The notes under the pieces are model-generated. The model saw only the letters and a list, made by a program, of their open reading frames with translations. It ran no database searches and was not told the origin of the DNA. Both the position numbers and the translations under genes were made by a program. A stretch of 64,000 nt of DNA from Callipepla californica brunnescens. Lineage: Eukaryota > Chordata > Aves > Galliformes > Odontophoridae. The DNA is taken from positions 1,572,485 to 1,636,484 of the forward strand of contig JALIRH010000031.1 of assembly GCA_023055505.1 (NCBI GenBank), in the 5' to 3' direction. Shown here one piece after another: positions 1-13,805 of the stretch (positions are counted from its first letter, which is position 1; each line of letters begins with the position of its first letter).

Positions 1-3000
1 GAAATAAAAACCTAGAGAAGATGATCAGAGGAAATGTTGCTAGGAGAGGAATATGTTAACAAGATATTTGAAGGAAAGAGAGAGAAAAACTTTAAGAAGA
101 AATCAAGACTACTATAATGGAGGAAGGTAAAAGGAGTAGAGAGTAGAAGAGGTACCTGAAAAGGTAGAAAGTTACACACAAAGAACACAGGTTTAAAGAA
201 TCTTAATTAATACTATTTAACAATATCCTAACAGTATACTATTTGTGCAACTTAGGGTTCATAAACAGTTATCCAATTGTTTGGATAAGTGTATACTTAT
301 TTAAGAACATGCAGATATTTAATTACACTGATAGCACTGGCAATATATCTCCATTTCCTTAGAAATGAGAACTATGGAATGCCATAGCATTGCTACATTT
401 CAGACATAGAATATCCTTCTTTTACCACTGAGATACTTTCAGAATCATTTACATATACAGGACCTTAAAATGGATCAAATTGTGAAAGGCTGCATTCCTT
501 TTCTTTGTCCTGGTTAGCGATTTGAGTTTTTACCATTGTTTGAATGAGGAAATGTCCCTGAAAAAATCCAATGATTAAGGATTAGTTTCCAAGTTTCTTC
601 ACTAAGTTAGGAAACTTTGAAGTTATTTCTGAAAGAAAAGCTTCTCGATTTGATAACATCATTATTGTACAATAGTTTTTATTTCATCTACCATTACTGA
701 ATTCCTAATGATATAACTCTGAATAGGAAGAGTATCTTAAATCTTATTTTAATGGGAGGTGAGTAACAAAACACAGACCTTCATGCAGTTTTAAGAGAAA
801 AAGTATTTTGATTGGCAAAAGGAATACATTTGTTTTTGTTGCAGTCAAAAAGATTCTCTTCTGCTAATAAAATTGCCCATTAAATCTACACTTGTATTAT
901 ATTAATAAAAAAAATTGTGTGGAGTCAATTCAATAACATTGCTCTCACAAAAGAGTTTGACGGCATTGAAGATACTGAGAGCTCATCTGATTTGTCTCTT
1001 ATGCCAGACATGTAATGCACCCTTGTGTTAAAGAATGGCTTAATAATGTATGCATTTAAATAACTTTTTGGAGTTCATTAATAAGTTTTAAATATTCTGT
1101 AGCTTTTCTGAAATACATATTCATATGTAACAAAGGTTTTTCTGGGCAAAAGAAAGAATAATAACTAATATAAGAAACTGTCTTCAAATGTGTGTGTATA
1201 ATTACTAATTAAAATGTGCAAATACTGAGTATAGTTGAAAATAAACTATTATTTGCTTCCTAAATAAACTCTTATCACCCTGGATATCTTTGTCCTTCCA
1301 ATATCTTTGTCAATTTTGGTAACATTTTTGTTTCTTTTGTACTCCTTCACTCAAATCCCATCAATCCTCTTCAGAAAATAAACAATCTTAATCCTTTCCT
1401 TTCAACAATGAGTGGGAAGACATTCCTCCATGCTTCTATAGGTCCTATCTCTTCATTTATGTAAACTTCCCTTGTCTTTCTAACCAGTGTTATTAGTATG
1501 CACACCATCTTGGTAATACAAAAGGCTGATGTTTTGGACAACACCTTATTCAGTTCCTTGATAATTTCTCCTGCAGTTGCAAACACCCTCAAGTAATTAT
1601 CTGTGAAAACACACAGTTAACTAGCTTGGAGATAGATGTGTTTGTAGTGAGATTACTTTCAGCTTTGTGAATTTCTTGCTAAAATTATAAGAATATACTC
1701 TGGAATTCACTGTTTAAAATGATTTGTGCTCATTCCTTTCATAGCTACTCATCCTTGCAGGGCTATGATGAAACTCAGAATGGTAGATCTGTAGGAATCA
1801 AATGCATACTTACTTTTCTCTATGGAGGACATTCTACTTTGTTCACTCTTTAGGTATTGCTAAATCATCTTCAAATTAGAAGTAGTCTAGATTGAAAATA
1901 CTCCTTGAGCAGCATACTTATGGCACAGTACCGTTTCACTCCACTGCTTGTATAATGTTACATGCAGCCACCGAACGAAACAGAAAAAGAATATACTGAA
2001 AAGATGTGGAGATTGTGATGGAGAGGTAGAAAGATTTAAGAAGTAAACAGATGTTGAACTAAAATAGATGCAAAGTGAAAAATCAGGCACCCAGGGATGT
2101 AAGAAAATGTGATGAATAACAGAATTTGTAGCTCTTTTGTCAAATGAATTATTACATTGATTTGCACCTTCATTTTGTCTGGTGAACTCGAAGAGCTTAT
2201 TATATAGATCGCTCTGATAACAAAACAGCGAAATACTTGTGGAATTTGTGCTTTTAAATCATATAAATTTCAGTATTTTCTTTGATAAACATCTGATCAG
2301 ACTCATAATTTTCTGTGTCTTAATGCCTGCAAGATGTTCCTCTAAGGACAACTGATTTTCTTGAGTTCGTTGTTCATTTTATACGGATCTGGAAATGAAA
2401 AAAAAATCCAGTCTTTCCCAGTATTTTCTGTATCTAACCCTATTCTTCTTACTTTCATGGAAAAGATGGCTCTCCTATGGTGTGTGACTCTGACAAGCTT
2501 TCAGCATTTTTCATTTTCTTACTGTCCACAATCTTTATTATTTGTTGAATGTATCAGTGGAAACAGGGAAGGATTAGAATCAGAGATTAAAGGATTTTTT
2601 CTGTATATCCAGCAGCCATATGGGATTAAAGGGGTACTATTTTGCTCTGTGGAGCCTCATATATATAGAATGTGGTGACTACAAATTCTTGTATCCAGGA
2701 ATATACTGATCCATGTCTATCATATATGCTCCATGTCATCACAAAACTTATAGGTATGATCTTTCTACTCTGGCATCTTCATGAGGATATTAGCTCCAAC
2801 ACCAGCAGCTGCCCTTTGTCTTCAGACAAGATCCCTGCATGCATGTATCTCTTTCTTGTGTTAGACATGACTACCTTTAGAAGAACAGCACAGAAATCCT
2901 TCACTAATCAGAGATTTGTTCTCTTACTGCTCCTTACTTTTTCACTTGCCCTGAAATGCCCTGTCACTCTATTCCCTTCTACAATTTCTTTCTTGCTTCC

Positions 3001-6000
3001 TTAAATTAATCTCTGCATCTATTCCACTGATGTAACTAGGAAGTGACCGTTCACCTGCAAACTTTCTAGCTCCTTCTCATAATGCCCATCCTCAGGCACT
3101 TCTCTCTACTTGCTTTTGTCAAGGTCTTTTGCCCGCTCTTAGATGAAGCAGAATCTCTAGTCAGTCTTCATCCACAGCTGTTCAATTGCTTTTGACAAAT
3201 TTGATCATATATTTCTTTGTGAAATGAAGCCCTCTGGGGATCAAACCAGTTCATCCATTCACCTCTCCTCTTTCTCAGGTATGCCTCCTGGAGAAATCTT
3301 AATTCCCCCTCACTCCTTCCCAGTGCCTTTGGATCTCTTAATTTGTTTCCTTCGTAGTTACTCTTGTGTGGCCTTGTCCATTTAAATATCTCAAACTATG
3401 ACCTCCATGATGTCATCTCATCAATTGAGATAGAAAAGACTGAGATCTAAACAGAAGAAAATCTCAACCAAAAAATGCTATCACTGTCCAGAAAAATAAC
3501 TTAAACAACAAGCAAGCAAATAACAAAAAAAATCAGCACATTAAAACAAAACAGTTTGTGCAAGAAAGATCTCAGAATCATTTTCGTTTTTTTTATGATA
3601 AATTTTAATGACATGTATTTCCTGTAATTGCTTGATTTAAACAGTAATAAAGGTCAAAAAAGTGAAAGAAAAAAAAACACTTTAAAAAGACTATAAAGAT
3701 AATTAATGACCTTTATCACATTCTGTGGCAAAAAAAAATTAAAAAAAAAAAAGAAAATAAATAGTACATAAATCAGTATATTGAATTTTCAGAAATATTT
3801 TTCTTTAAGACAAATTCAAATGTGCTAGTCTTTCCCTCTGACATCTCCCTGTTGTAGAAGCAATATTTCTGAGAAACAGCAAGGACAAAAATGAAAATAA
3901 TCCAGTTAGCTATGATTGCTTTCTCCTTTTGTCACTTGGCTTGCTGTGTGTCCTGATATGATTTCGATAACTAGTACATTTTGATTACTCTTGCAGTATA
4001 TAAAATGCAAATCATCACTGGATCAAAGTCTCAGGTGATATCAGAACAAAACATCTGAGGGCAATGGTACTTTCAGATGCTCAGCACTTTTATAAATCAG
4101 GCAGGTGCCCTAGGCTTCAAATTTTGAATCTCATCCCGACAAAAAAAAAAACCACTCATTTTTCTAATTTGTATGTTCAGAATTAAGACACAGACAGGCA
4201 GTGAAAGGAGCTTAATGTTTTCTGTGACAAATCCTTTTCTAGCAATTTTTTTCTTCTCTAGCAAGTATAATTGGTGTGTTATCCTTTACTCTTCTATTAC
4301 TTTCTATATCAGTATGTACACTCCAGAAAAAGTTGATGAGATAAGCAATTAATTGAAAGAAAATATCTTTATACATGTATGTATAGTAGTGAGGTAGGTA
4401 ACTTATAGTACACAAACAGTTACATATTTTTACAGGTGCTGAAAATTCCTCATTTAAAAGTTATTTAAAGAAAAGTTTCCATTAATGATAACTGTCTGAA
4501 GAAGTTAGCTTGTAACAGTGAGTTGCAAAGACAACAAACACATTTCCAAATATGTATTTGTATTGAAGTATGCATGTTTAATAATTAGCTATGCATTTTT
4601 ATCAAACTCTTACTCTGTATCGTTAGTTTTTCTGTGGTTCATGGTGGGAGAATATTTTGCATATTTTTTTACTTACTTCTGTTTCTGTTTTTTACACATA
4701 CAACAATAGATAATTTATATTTATGAATGAGAAACAATGAAGTATCATCATATTTCATTTCCCAGTAAAGAAGAGTTAGATAAATTCAAAAAATAACAAC
4801 CTTAATCACCTTTGCACCCACAAATACTTCTCCTAAGCCTCCTAAGATCAAACAAAATCTTATTTTGTTCATTTATGTTGCACATTAGTAAAAGGCAATT
4901 GTGCTGTCTCTTTTTCCAAACTAGTACAGGAGGATGGGGAATTATTGTTTTTTGTAAACTCTTTATTTCGTAATCATCAAAATAAAAAGCACTATAGAGT
5001 GCTCCTGGCTCCCTATTTTCCTGATCTATCTGGAAAATAAATGGACTAGTAATGAAGTATAATCTGACAGATGATGGCAGGAGGTAGGACTAGGGAAGCT
5101 GATTCTTAGAATTAAAACCCTGTACAATCCTGCCTCTATAACGGCGTAATTAATCAACTGGGTCTAATGCCTAATCTGATTAAACCCTTCTTTGTTAGAA
5201 TGTTATAAAACATCCTCCAAAACTAAGACTGAGAAAGATGTAGAAAGTCAAAGAATTCCAGGAGCTACCTCCCAGATCTTTCACCCAGAAGCTGAATAAT
5301 TTTTTAACACCCATGGAAATTAGAGCTTCTTCGTACAGAATAGTTTTCAGGAGATTTGGCTTGAATTTGCAAAAGATCAGAAACTAGAGCTGGGACTTTC
5401 AAATTGATATATAATTCCAGTGGTCAGATGACTGATTTTAAGTAAAATACGTCTGAATCTTGAATGTTGTCTGATCATCAGGGGCTGGAGCTGTGTAGTG
5501 GCAAGAGTATAAATGAATAAAATGTATTTCTGAATAGCTTGATATTGTTTCCTGAAATTACATTGCAACCCATACTGCGGCACAGAAGCACATTTTATTC
5601 TTTCGTCTTAGCACTATTGCAAGAACTACATCAAACTGCTGAGTATAGCAAAACGTGTAGACCTGCATAATATGAACTCTATGACAGAATGTGTTGGGAT
5701 TAGCAATTTTCATTACTGCTTAGTGTCGGAAAATCTCAGCTACCAGTGCCCAAGGTATAATTCCACTTCATAATGTCGACAGGTAATGCATAAATTAACC
5801 AGTAAATCACAACAGGGCATACACTACTGACTAATGTAAGATGAATATTAGTCTGTTGCAATTTCTTTTCACACAGAAGATCAGGTGCTTAGCTGAAAAT
5901 TCCAAATCTCTTTATTCTGCAAAACCAGGTATAGACACTTTTTTTTTCCTAATAAAGCTTTGTTTATATACTTCTAGTGAAAGAATGTAAAAAATAGAAG

Positions 6001-7136
6001 TATGGAGGCAGAAAGAAAAATAAATTTAATTTTCATGGACTTCCCTTCCAAACTTTGAACATTTGAATTTGGTTTGGAGTTTACATAAAAAATTCAGGAG
6101 TTCCTATGATTTCTGTCCAGTTAAATTCTGGTCATAAATTCTGGCAAACTCATCATATCTAAGGGGGGTTACAATCTGTACTACTTGTAGATCATGTTCA
6201 CATGTATGCTCTCATATTTAGCATGAATTAACTCTGCCTACCTGTATGTAGTGAGTACTTTTGCTTTGGACCACGTAGTCTCAAGGTTCAGTGATGCTTA
6301 ACTCAGTGTAAACACTAAAATAGTGATGCCATGAAACTGTCCTTGTGCTACAATACAGACTAAATTTCATTCCAGTTAGATCTAAAGTTGCTTGGAAATA
6401 AGAAATGGTGTGACAAAGTGTTGCAAGGGGAAGAGACAGCGTAAGTGGAAAAGTCACAGTACACATAAATACAATGGAGCCTTAGAAGAAAGCATAAAGA
6501 GAAAATTAGCCCTTGTTTTCTTGTCAGACTCTCAGATCTCCAGGGTCAAGCTGAGTGTTTCCAAATTTCGGAATATAATTAAAAATTAATTTACTTTTTC
6601 TTCCTCCCTCATTACTTCTTATTTTTGCATTCCTTTTCTAGAAATATAAAAATAAAGCTTTATTTTAAAATGAAATAAATAACTAAATAACAAAGTAAGT
6701 CTTGAAGTGTAGACTGAAAGAAATGGCATTGTGGATGCCCTTTATTCAATTTTTACTGTGACAGTAAAATTATACTATTGCTTCCTAACATCCACAACTG
6801 ATGATTTACCAGCAATCTAACCACTAATTATTAACCTTATTTTGCTCTGACTTTTTATTTGGTAGTGATTTTTTTTGAAAAATTTGATGATTCTTTTCTT
6901 CAGCTTTGAACCTATTCAGTTCAAATCCAGCAGCGTCAGTGGAAAGAGAGGTATTGTCTTTAAAATATAATTTGTTTACATAACAAATAATTGAATTCTA
7001 CCTTCCTTTTACTTGATGATAGTAACTCTGAAGACTAATCAACTAATCAGCTGTTATGAAATTTGTTTTAGACACTAAAATTGGTGTCATTTTTATTTAT
7101 CACAGTAACATGGGTCAGTCGTGTCTCTTTATCAAT
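1..7136. other. Unique AT-rich non-coding sequence
   Basis: I see no repeat family, RNA gene or convincing exon here. Two overlapping plus-strand open frames (105 aa at 2361-2678 and 110 aa at 2672-3004) have random-looking composition, no recognisable domain and no supporting splice context, so I do not call them genes. The stretch 2815-3390 is visibly pyrimidine-rich on the plus strand and could be a very old transposon or retrocopy remnant, but I cannot name a family. Confidence 0.6.
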
Positions 7137-7149
7137 CTATTTATCTATC

Positions 7150-7206
<57 letters not shown>

Positions 7207-7218
7207 GTCTATCTACTT
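7137..7218. repeat. (TATC)n tetranucleotide microsatellite
   Basis: About twenty TATC units run through this interval, with a TTATC interruption near 7160 and a CTGTC variant at 7205. Because a tetramer has no stop codon in this phase, two overlapping frames rich in Ile-Tyr-Leu-Ser read through it (7056-7331 and 7081-7308). They are artefacts of the repeat. Confidence 0.97.
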
Positions 7219-8329
7219 ATTTTTTATTTTTATTTTGGCTATATTGCAGCTACTATCAGTACCAAACTATTGATATCTATTTTGAACTTATTTTCAATAG
7301 GACAGTGAAGTGCAATTTAAAGGCATTTTAAGTTCTCATTGCACTGAACAGATTTGGAAAGTAAACAGAAGTAATCTTCTACATGGAAGATTCTCACACA
7401 TAAAGAAGAATGAAATGTAGACAAGTGGGTGTTTTGGATATCTGCCATATATCACTTAAACAAAAGTGGTGCTTCAAAATTAATATTGCAGCATTTCTTT
7501 CTAGTGATCAGCAGACAGTATTGTTCAACAGAAACAGACAAGAAATTAATTTCACGTGTTCAGGAATACAACACTTTTGAAAGTTAAAATAGTGATGATA
7601 TAAATATTTCCTATGATTTTACTTGCATTGTGTAATTTGTAGTCATAGCTAAATCTCATAAATTATTTGAAGTGCTTAAAAACAACCCAAAACAGAACAC
7701 CCTTTATTATTTTTTTAGTCTATATTTCAATATCAGTATTAAAAGCGGATATATTAAAAGTTCTAATCAAAATGTCCTACTCAATAGCTTATGGTTAGGA
7801 TATTGATGACTGAAATACTCTGCGAGGAAGTCACACATTTATCTCTTTTGTATTCTCCTTTGTGAGATGGAAAGTTTGGTGTGCTTAGTAGGAGATCCTG
7901 CTTCATCTTTCATTACCCTGTGTTGTTCTAGGCTTACTGTCATATTATTCTTCCTTGTTTCAAAGCCAGAGGTCTCCCACTTCATGCCTAGTATAGAAAA
8001 ACATTTAACTTAAGTGTCTGATGCCAGCATAACAAGAGATATAGTTAAGTTGGTATCAAAAAGATCATTACATGTAGCTTACTTTTTAAACTGTCAGTTT
8101 TTACCCAATCATGCTGCAAAGTTTTGTTAATATCAGCAGTACCAAGATAGCCATAAAACAGTTTTAAGAGTTTCACAGCAGCTGAGTCGATGCTCCTACT
8201 GGATCTCTCTATAACTGGAGAGGTCTGGAGGATTTTGGAGACAATTCTTTAACAGATTATAAAAGTAATTGTTATGTGGTATCAAGATCTTTTATGCAGT
8301 GAGATCTTTTTGACAGCTTGTAAGATCTT
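7219..8329. other. Unique AT-rich sequence, nothing recognised
   Basis: There is no repeat family, long open frame or conserved motif that I can support. Composition is like the surrounding unique sequence. Confidence 0.6.
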
Positions 8330-8705
8330 ATAGAATCATAGAATGGTTTAGATTGTAAAGGACCTTGAAGACCATCCAGTTCCAGTCCTCCTGTAGTGGG
8401 CAGGGCTGCCACCCATGTGATCAGACTGCCCAGGAACTCAACCAACCTGGCCTTGGGCACCTCTGGAGTTGGGTCATACACAGCTTCTCTGGACAGCTGG
8501 TGCCAGTGCTTAACCACCTTATGAATAAAAATTTCCTCATAATATCCAATCCAAGTCTCCTCTCCTCTAGTTTAAATAAATTTCCCCTTGTAACAATCAC
8601 TCCAAGTGATAAAAACTGACTGACTCCAAAAGTCAGTCTCCCTGCTGTTTATAAGCTACCTTCAAGCACTGGAATGCCAAAATGAGGTCTCCCTACAGTA
8701 CAGCT
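8330..8705 (-). mobile_element. CR1 LINE, 5'-truncated 3' end, minus orientation
   Basis: The block opens with the reverse complement of a CR1 terminus ('agaatcatagaatggtttaga'-like) followed by the complement of the 'ggtcctttacaatc' motif that precedes the tail in avian CR1. Moving right it passes through the 3' UTR into the C-terminal end of ORF2. Read on the minus strand, a relic of the ORF2 C-terminus is visible around 8450-8517 (His-Trp-His-Gln-Leu followed by a degenerate Arg-Glu-Ala-Val). Frame and length are broken, so the copy is dead. It contains a local perfect hairpin at 8618-8638 (8-bp arms GACTGACT/AGTCAGTC, 5-nt loop). The right border near 8705 is approximate. Confidence 0.93.
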
Positions 8706-11700
8706 CCCTGGTCCTGTGGATACTCAGCAGAGTGTATGAAATAGTATGAGATGCTATATACAAGATAGTGTTCCGTAATAATATGAAAGTAAACAGGTTC
8801 TTAGAAGTCAAGTTCTGCTCTCCTGGCAGAACATATTTCAGGACTAAAGATGTGAAGAAGTAATGTTCTTGGGAAAGATGAAGAAATATTATTAAAAATC
8901 TAATTTAAATTTTTACTTGCATTAAATGTCATAACATATTGTTCACAATGATGCTATTTTTACTGTACCATATGCACCTGATATTTCCCTTTTGGTTTAT
9001 TTCTACTTAAATAGAAAGCAGTTACTAAGCTCAAAACTAAGGCTTGCATTTTCAAGTTAAGAAGTTCCCGTAGTGAGTTCTCATTCTCCCTCTTTATTTT
9101 GCTGTTAGCTATCATAAACTTTGTTGACATTACAGAAAACAGTATTTGATGTTTTGTGAGTTGGATTTATTTGTTTCTTTCCATCTCTTCACGTAAGCTG
9201 TGGTGTGCCACTTGCTTCAAAAGTTACAGATTTCCTACCAAAACTAAACCAAAACCAACCACATGCTGGTAGACTGTGGATAATTGAAATTCAAACAGTG
9301 AGAGATTAATGGTCTGACAACCTGCACTTGCAGTGTTTTGAAAGGATCCACACTGAAATGGAAAAAAACCAAGAGATTGAGTGAGATTTGGTACTCAGTT
9401 TAGAGATATTAAATACAAGAAATTCTGAATATAACATAAATGACATTTTAGGCAGAGGCGCATTGTCTTTTGTTATTCGTGAGCTATGAGTTTTCTTGCT
9501 ACTTATCCTAGAAATGCTATTTTTATCACTTAAAACAAGTTTTCCGTATTTTTTAAAGAAAAACAGAGCATATAATGAAATCTGTCAATTTGTTGATTTT
9601 TGTAATTTTTTTTACCTAAACTGTTAATATTATTGACACAGGCATACAGTGATACAAGATTGTACATTATCTAGCTTGGGGAGCTAATCAGCAGAGTGCC
9701 ATAGATTCCTGCAAATAAATGCACAGTATGAAAGGAAAATGTTATGCTCTTTCAGTGTGACAAGAAACAGTCCCCCTAAAAGTAAGCAGTTTGTACAATG
9801 CACACACTGCGTTCACTACAATTGATCGTGGGTCATTTTTTAATACAGTCATAGAACACTGTATGAAACAGTTTTTTGGACAGTCAGAAGGTCCCTGTTA
9901 GAAGGGAATGTTTGTAAATATTGCTCTTAACATACACCGTTAACACTTAAACAGATAGATATACATGAGAGAGAAATTACAAATATATATATACATCTTT
10001 CTCTTAGTGACTGCAAGAAAAGTTTTAATTCCCACTACATAATGGTCCATTTGCCTGGAGTGTTTCAGAATGGTTCAATAATCACTAGCCATGTGTGCAG
10101 TTTGTTGAATTATTTAAGTTTATTTCCAGGGGGAAAAAGACAGGGAGGAAGGCAACTGATTCAATGCAAATGAAAAGCTTTTGAAGCTCCCTATGGTGAA
10201 GATGTGATTACAGTCAGACAGTTAATAACCTAGACTTAGAAATATCTGAAGATTTTAAAACTGTCTGGCCAGTCAGTAAATGAGGTTTTTCCACACTATC
10301 AACCAACTGCCATGCGTCATAATGGTTTTGGATTTGTTTGGAGTGTGAGTGGACCCAGAAACGAAGAAACAACCCCCCCACTTCATAATTAAGAAGAGCA
10401 GTTGGTAAATCTCACATATTATCCTCTGGATGCCTTCAGTTGTGTACTTTCTTCTAGAGACTTCACAGGTTATGAAGAGCTATCCAGTTCTATTTTTCTT
10501 TTTTCTTTTTTTTCTTTCTTTTTTTTTTTTTTTGTAGGAAATGGTTGTTTCATGTCACTCTTTCTCTTCATGGTTAGCAAGATCTTTTCTCCTCCCTTTC
10601 CCAAGTGCTCTTTCTCTGCTGTTCCTTGACATAGACAAGCTCTCTTGCCCGGATACTTTGTATATTTAATTTATATATTTGGTATTTTTGAATAACTGGC
10701 AGTGGAGGAAAAAGAAAAAAAGTAGTAATACATGAACAGTTTTGACTTCCAGTAAATCTAAACAACTCTGACGTATTCACAGTCCCTGAACAGCAACAAA
10801 AGGTGAATCTTTATCTATGCATGCTACACATGCATATGGCAGTTCTAGCAAGACGCTGCTAGCTAGCCACAATGAACAACCTCCATTTATGGGCATCCCA
10901 GTGAAATAAAGCCACTGCAGTCTGAAACTCATCTCCAGTGATCTCCATTATAAATCATCTGTCCTGATCATCTTGTACAGTGTGCAGCCACGTGGAAAGG
11001 CATAAACACTTGCCATCTGTGCAAAATGGTAGGAAAAAAATGTAAAATACTGTCTATGTTTATGTTTCTTCCCATGCAGGCAGCAATACACGGGTGTGTG
11101 CTGCTGAGGATGCTGAAGATTTGCTGTCTGAGAATAGAGGGGAGCATTTCCTTCAACAAAGGAAATGTGCTCACAGGAACCTGGCCAATGCATGTAGCCC
11201 AGGGCTAAAGCAGCCATGGATGTCTTTAAATTGTCTGCCAGTCTGTTGGTAGGCAAGAAAACATGAGCAATATCAACTGATGGATATACCCACAGGGAGT
11301 GCTTTCCACATCCTACTCTCCAGAACTGGTCTGCAGAGACACCGACCTTTCTACCACTCCCCCTGTGACAAACTGGATGATGGTCTCCTTTAGTTCTTGC
11401 TTCTTTTTTTCCCAGTATTCAACTAGGAGGCACCCGGTCTCCTGAGAGCTGACTGCAGATTTGACAGTGTGGTTCTTTCTCCTAGACAATGGGGTGTGCT
11501 GTTTCTCTATGCCATGGCTGACAATTATTCTTTTAACCATTTTCTTCTTTCTTGCCCAGTTTGCACCAAGTTTCCCTGACAGATTCACTATTGCAAAACC
11601 CAGCTAAACACTGCAATTGTTCAAGTTGATAGAGGAATGACAAGTTGTTGTTGTTAATGTCGAACATTAACAATGATGCTTTTTGATGCAAGCATCTCTT

Positions 11701-11914
11701 ATCCTATATATATAGTCTAGCACTGAACCCAGATGCTGCCTAAAAGCAGAAATGCAGTATTGAAATCAAAAACCTGACATGTCTAAATCAAAACTCACTC
11801 TTTTAAAATTATTTATTTTCACTTGTTTACCATTAGATATTCTGTGGAATACTTCCCCTGATTTTCTCATCCTTCTGCTGATAAGCAGATTTACCTTGTA
11901 CTTTCTCATTGTAC
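8706..11914. other. Unique sequence with a slightly GC-richer block at 10.9-11.6 kb
   Basis: Most of this is AT-rich and featureless. From about 10940 to 11600 the composition is noticeably less AT-rich, with minus-strand open frames at 10948-11256 and 11313-11588 (102 and 91 aa). Neither matches a domain I recognise. The block could be a diverged repeat or a conserved non-coding segment. Confidence 0.5.
10498..10533. repeat. T-rich low-complexity tract
   Basis: Runs of T interrupted by single C residues, ending in an uninterrupted T run. It is followed by GTAGG, so on the plus strand it superficially resembles a polypyrimidine tract plus a TAG acceptor, but no exon can be supported downstream. 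Confidence 0.9.
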
Positions 11915-11946
11915 AAAACAAACAAACAAACAAACAAACAAACAAA
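11915..11946. repeat. (AAAC)n microsatellite
   Basis: Seven to eight CAAA/AAAC units in perfect array, flanked by unique sequence. Confidence 0.97.
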
Positions 11947-13378
11947 AACCACCTGAAGGCAGACCTCTAATAGATCTACTGCGTTTGTTGATTCAGTTTA
12001 CAATGGACCTTCAATTTTATTTTCAAACCTGAAATGAATATGTTTTTTCTGTTTCGGTTTTCTAATCCAAACTGCCCATCTTTTGATCTTTGGAATACAT
12101 TGGTCAGGATAGCACATTCTTATTTGACAAACTGAAATTTAAGGAAAAAGTAATGTGTGTTAATAGAATCACTAACAGATTTGAATCTTCTCAGGGTACA
12201 TTTCTGGCTGGTGAACAGTTTTGAAAGCCACTCCAAACATTACCTGAACTATTTGCCATCAATTTATATTAGGTGTGTGGATCATTATCTATGTCACTTT
12301 TCAGATTTTGTGAATAGCAAGAGCCAAGTCCACCTCATATCCCATGATGTAAGAAGACAAGAAGGGAGAGAAGTTTTCTACTTCTGAGAAGTAGAATTTT
12401 CTCTTTTCAAGAGAAAATTGGAAATATGCATAACTAAGAGAATGGACAGTGTTTAGCAGATAATAGACAACAAAGTGGTCACATAATCCATTCATATACA
12501 AATTCATTTAGATGTTTCTGCAAAGCACTTTTGAAAAGGCAGAATATCCATGTATTACAATCTATTTCATGCTGAGATTAAAAAGTACATAATAAAATGC
12601 ACAAATAGCAAAAATGACTTTTTAAACCTCACTTTATCTGATTTCAGTTTAGTGTTAGGGAGTCTTACATGGCAGATGCTGAGCTACAAAATTCAAGTGA
12701 TTTAGTGGCATTATTAAAACTAACACTCAATCTTTAGGACAGCTTGTAGTGATGTCACTGGTGGCAAATACAGGTGATGAAAGAAGTTTGCACTTTTTCC
12801 CTTCAAAGTTACGTGATGATCCTTTGCAGTATCAAGCATGAATGTGCAATATGGGGTGCCTATAATGTGTTAGCAAAGAAATAGTTTTATTAATAACAAT
12901 AACACTGAACTGGTGGGACTTGAGGCTCTGAAAAACACAGAGTGTGACTTGGAGAACTCGGATCAGTCCCAGTGGCAAAATCTGCATCTTGCTCTTTAAC
13001 TGCGCTAGTTGCTTTACCTTTCTTTAAGGTCAAGTTCAAATTATCAGTATTTCTTGGATTATTTCAAAAAGTTTTAGAAATTTAAAATTTTTAAATTCTA
13101 AATTTTAATATATAATGCCACTTATATTCTAAATAATTTATTAGTAATAAACCTGTGACACATGCTATGTAAGGAACTGCTTATGCACAGTCAATAATTA
13201 ACTGTGGTAAAGTAGTGCTAGTCTAATAGATTTTACTTGGGTGGGAACATCGCTACTTGTGTTGAGACAGTTAATAAATTTCAACATGTAAACTTCCCTG
13301 TGCAGTAGCCTGTGAAAAAAAAAAGACCATTTTTGTAGGAAGAGTCATTTTACTTCCATTGCTTCTATTCTTACACAT
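11947..13378. other. Unique AT-rich sequence
   Basis: Nothing recognised except the double hairpin at 12378-12419, listed separately. It includes a strongly A+T stretch at 13075-13140. Confidence 0.6.
12378..12419. repeat. Two back-to-back perfect hairpins
   Basis: The first inverted repeat is CTACTTC-TGA-GAAGTAG (12378-12394, 7-bp stem). It is followed without a gap by AATTTTCTCTT-TTC-AAGAGAAAATT (12395-12419, 11-bp stem, 3-nt loop). An alternative, longer, imperfect stem of about 16 bp pairs 12367-12384 with 12388-12405, so the two structures compete. The arms are seen directly; any function is unknown. A pyrimidine/purine-biased region can generate such palindromes by mutation alone. Confidence 0.85.
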
Positions 13379-13403
13379 TAAATAAATAAATAAATAAATA
13401 AAA
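13379..13403. repeat. (AAAT)n microsatellite
   Basis: Six perfect AAAT units directly followed by unique sequence. Confidence 0.96.
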
Positions 13404-13710
13404 TTAGAGTTTCATTTCTTTATCTTTTTATTAATTTGTCTTGCAGTTGACTTCCAAAACCTCTTTTCTAAGTTAAAACTTAGAACTACATCATTCAAAT
13501 ACTATTTTAAAATTCATGCTCTAATACACTAATTTTAGCAGTAGTGGAATACCTAGTGAGGTTTACAATGCACGTAAAACTAATGCAAAAATTATCAATA
13601 AATAGGCTTAAAATCAGCAACATATCTGAAACGATTTGGCACTAACAAGGATACAAATTTCCTTTGACTACTAGGTTTATTTATCTTGAAAATTATATAG
13701 CTATGATATA

Positions 13711-13805
13711 CTCCTTTTTTTTTTCTTCTTCCCCTTTTTCCTTTTCCTTCTCCTTCTCCTTTCCTTCCCTTTCCTTTCCCTTTCCTTTCCTTTCTTTTTC
13801 TCTTT
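13711..13805. repeat. 95-nt uninterrupted pyrimidine tract
   Basis: Every base on the plus strand from 13711 to 13805 is C or T, passing from a T run through CTTCTCC units to CCTTTC units. It ends abruptly in a purine run (GAGGGA followed by about ten A). Long homopurine-homopyrimidine tracts with mirror symmetry can form triplex DNA; here that is inference from composition only. Confidence 0.95.

Noticed and set aside
2361..3004. Overlapping 105- and 110-codon plus-strand frames
   Set aside because: No recognisable domain and composition typical of pyrimidine-rich non-coding DNA. Overlap in different frames argues against both being real.
7056..7331. Ile-Tyr-Leu-Ser repeat frames
   Set aside because: Direct translation of the (TATC)n microsatellite.
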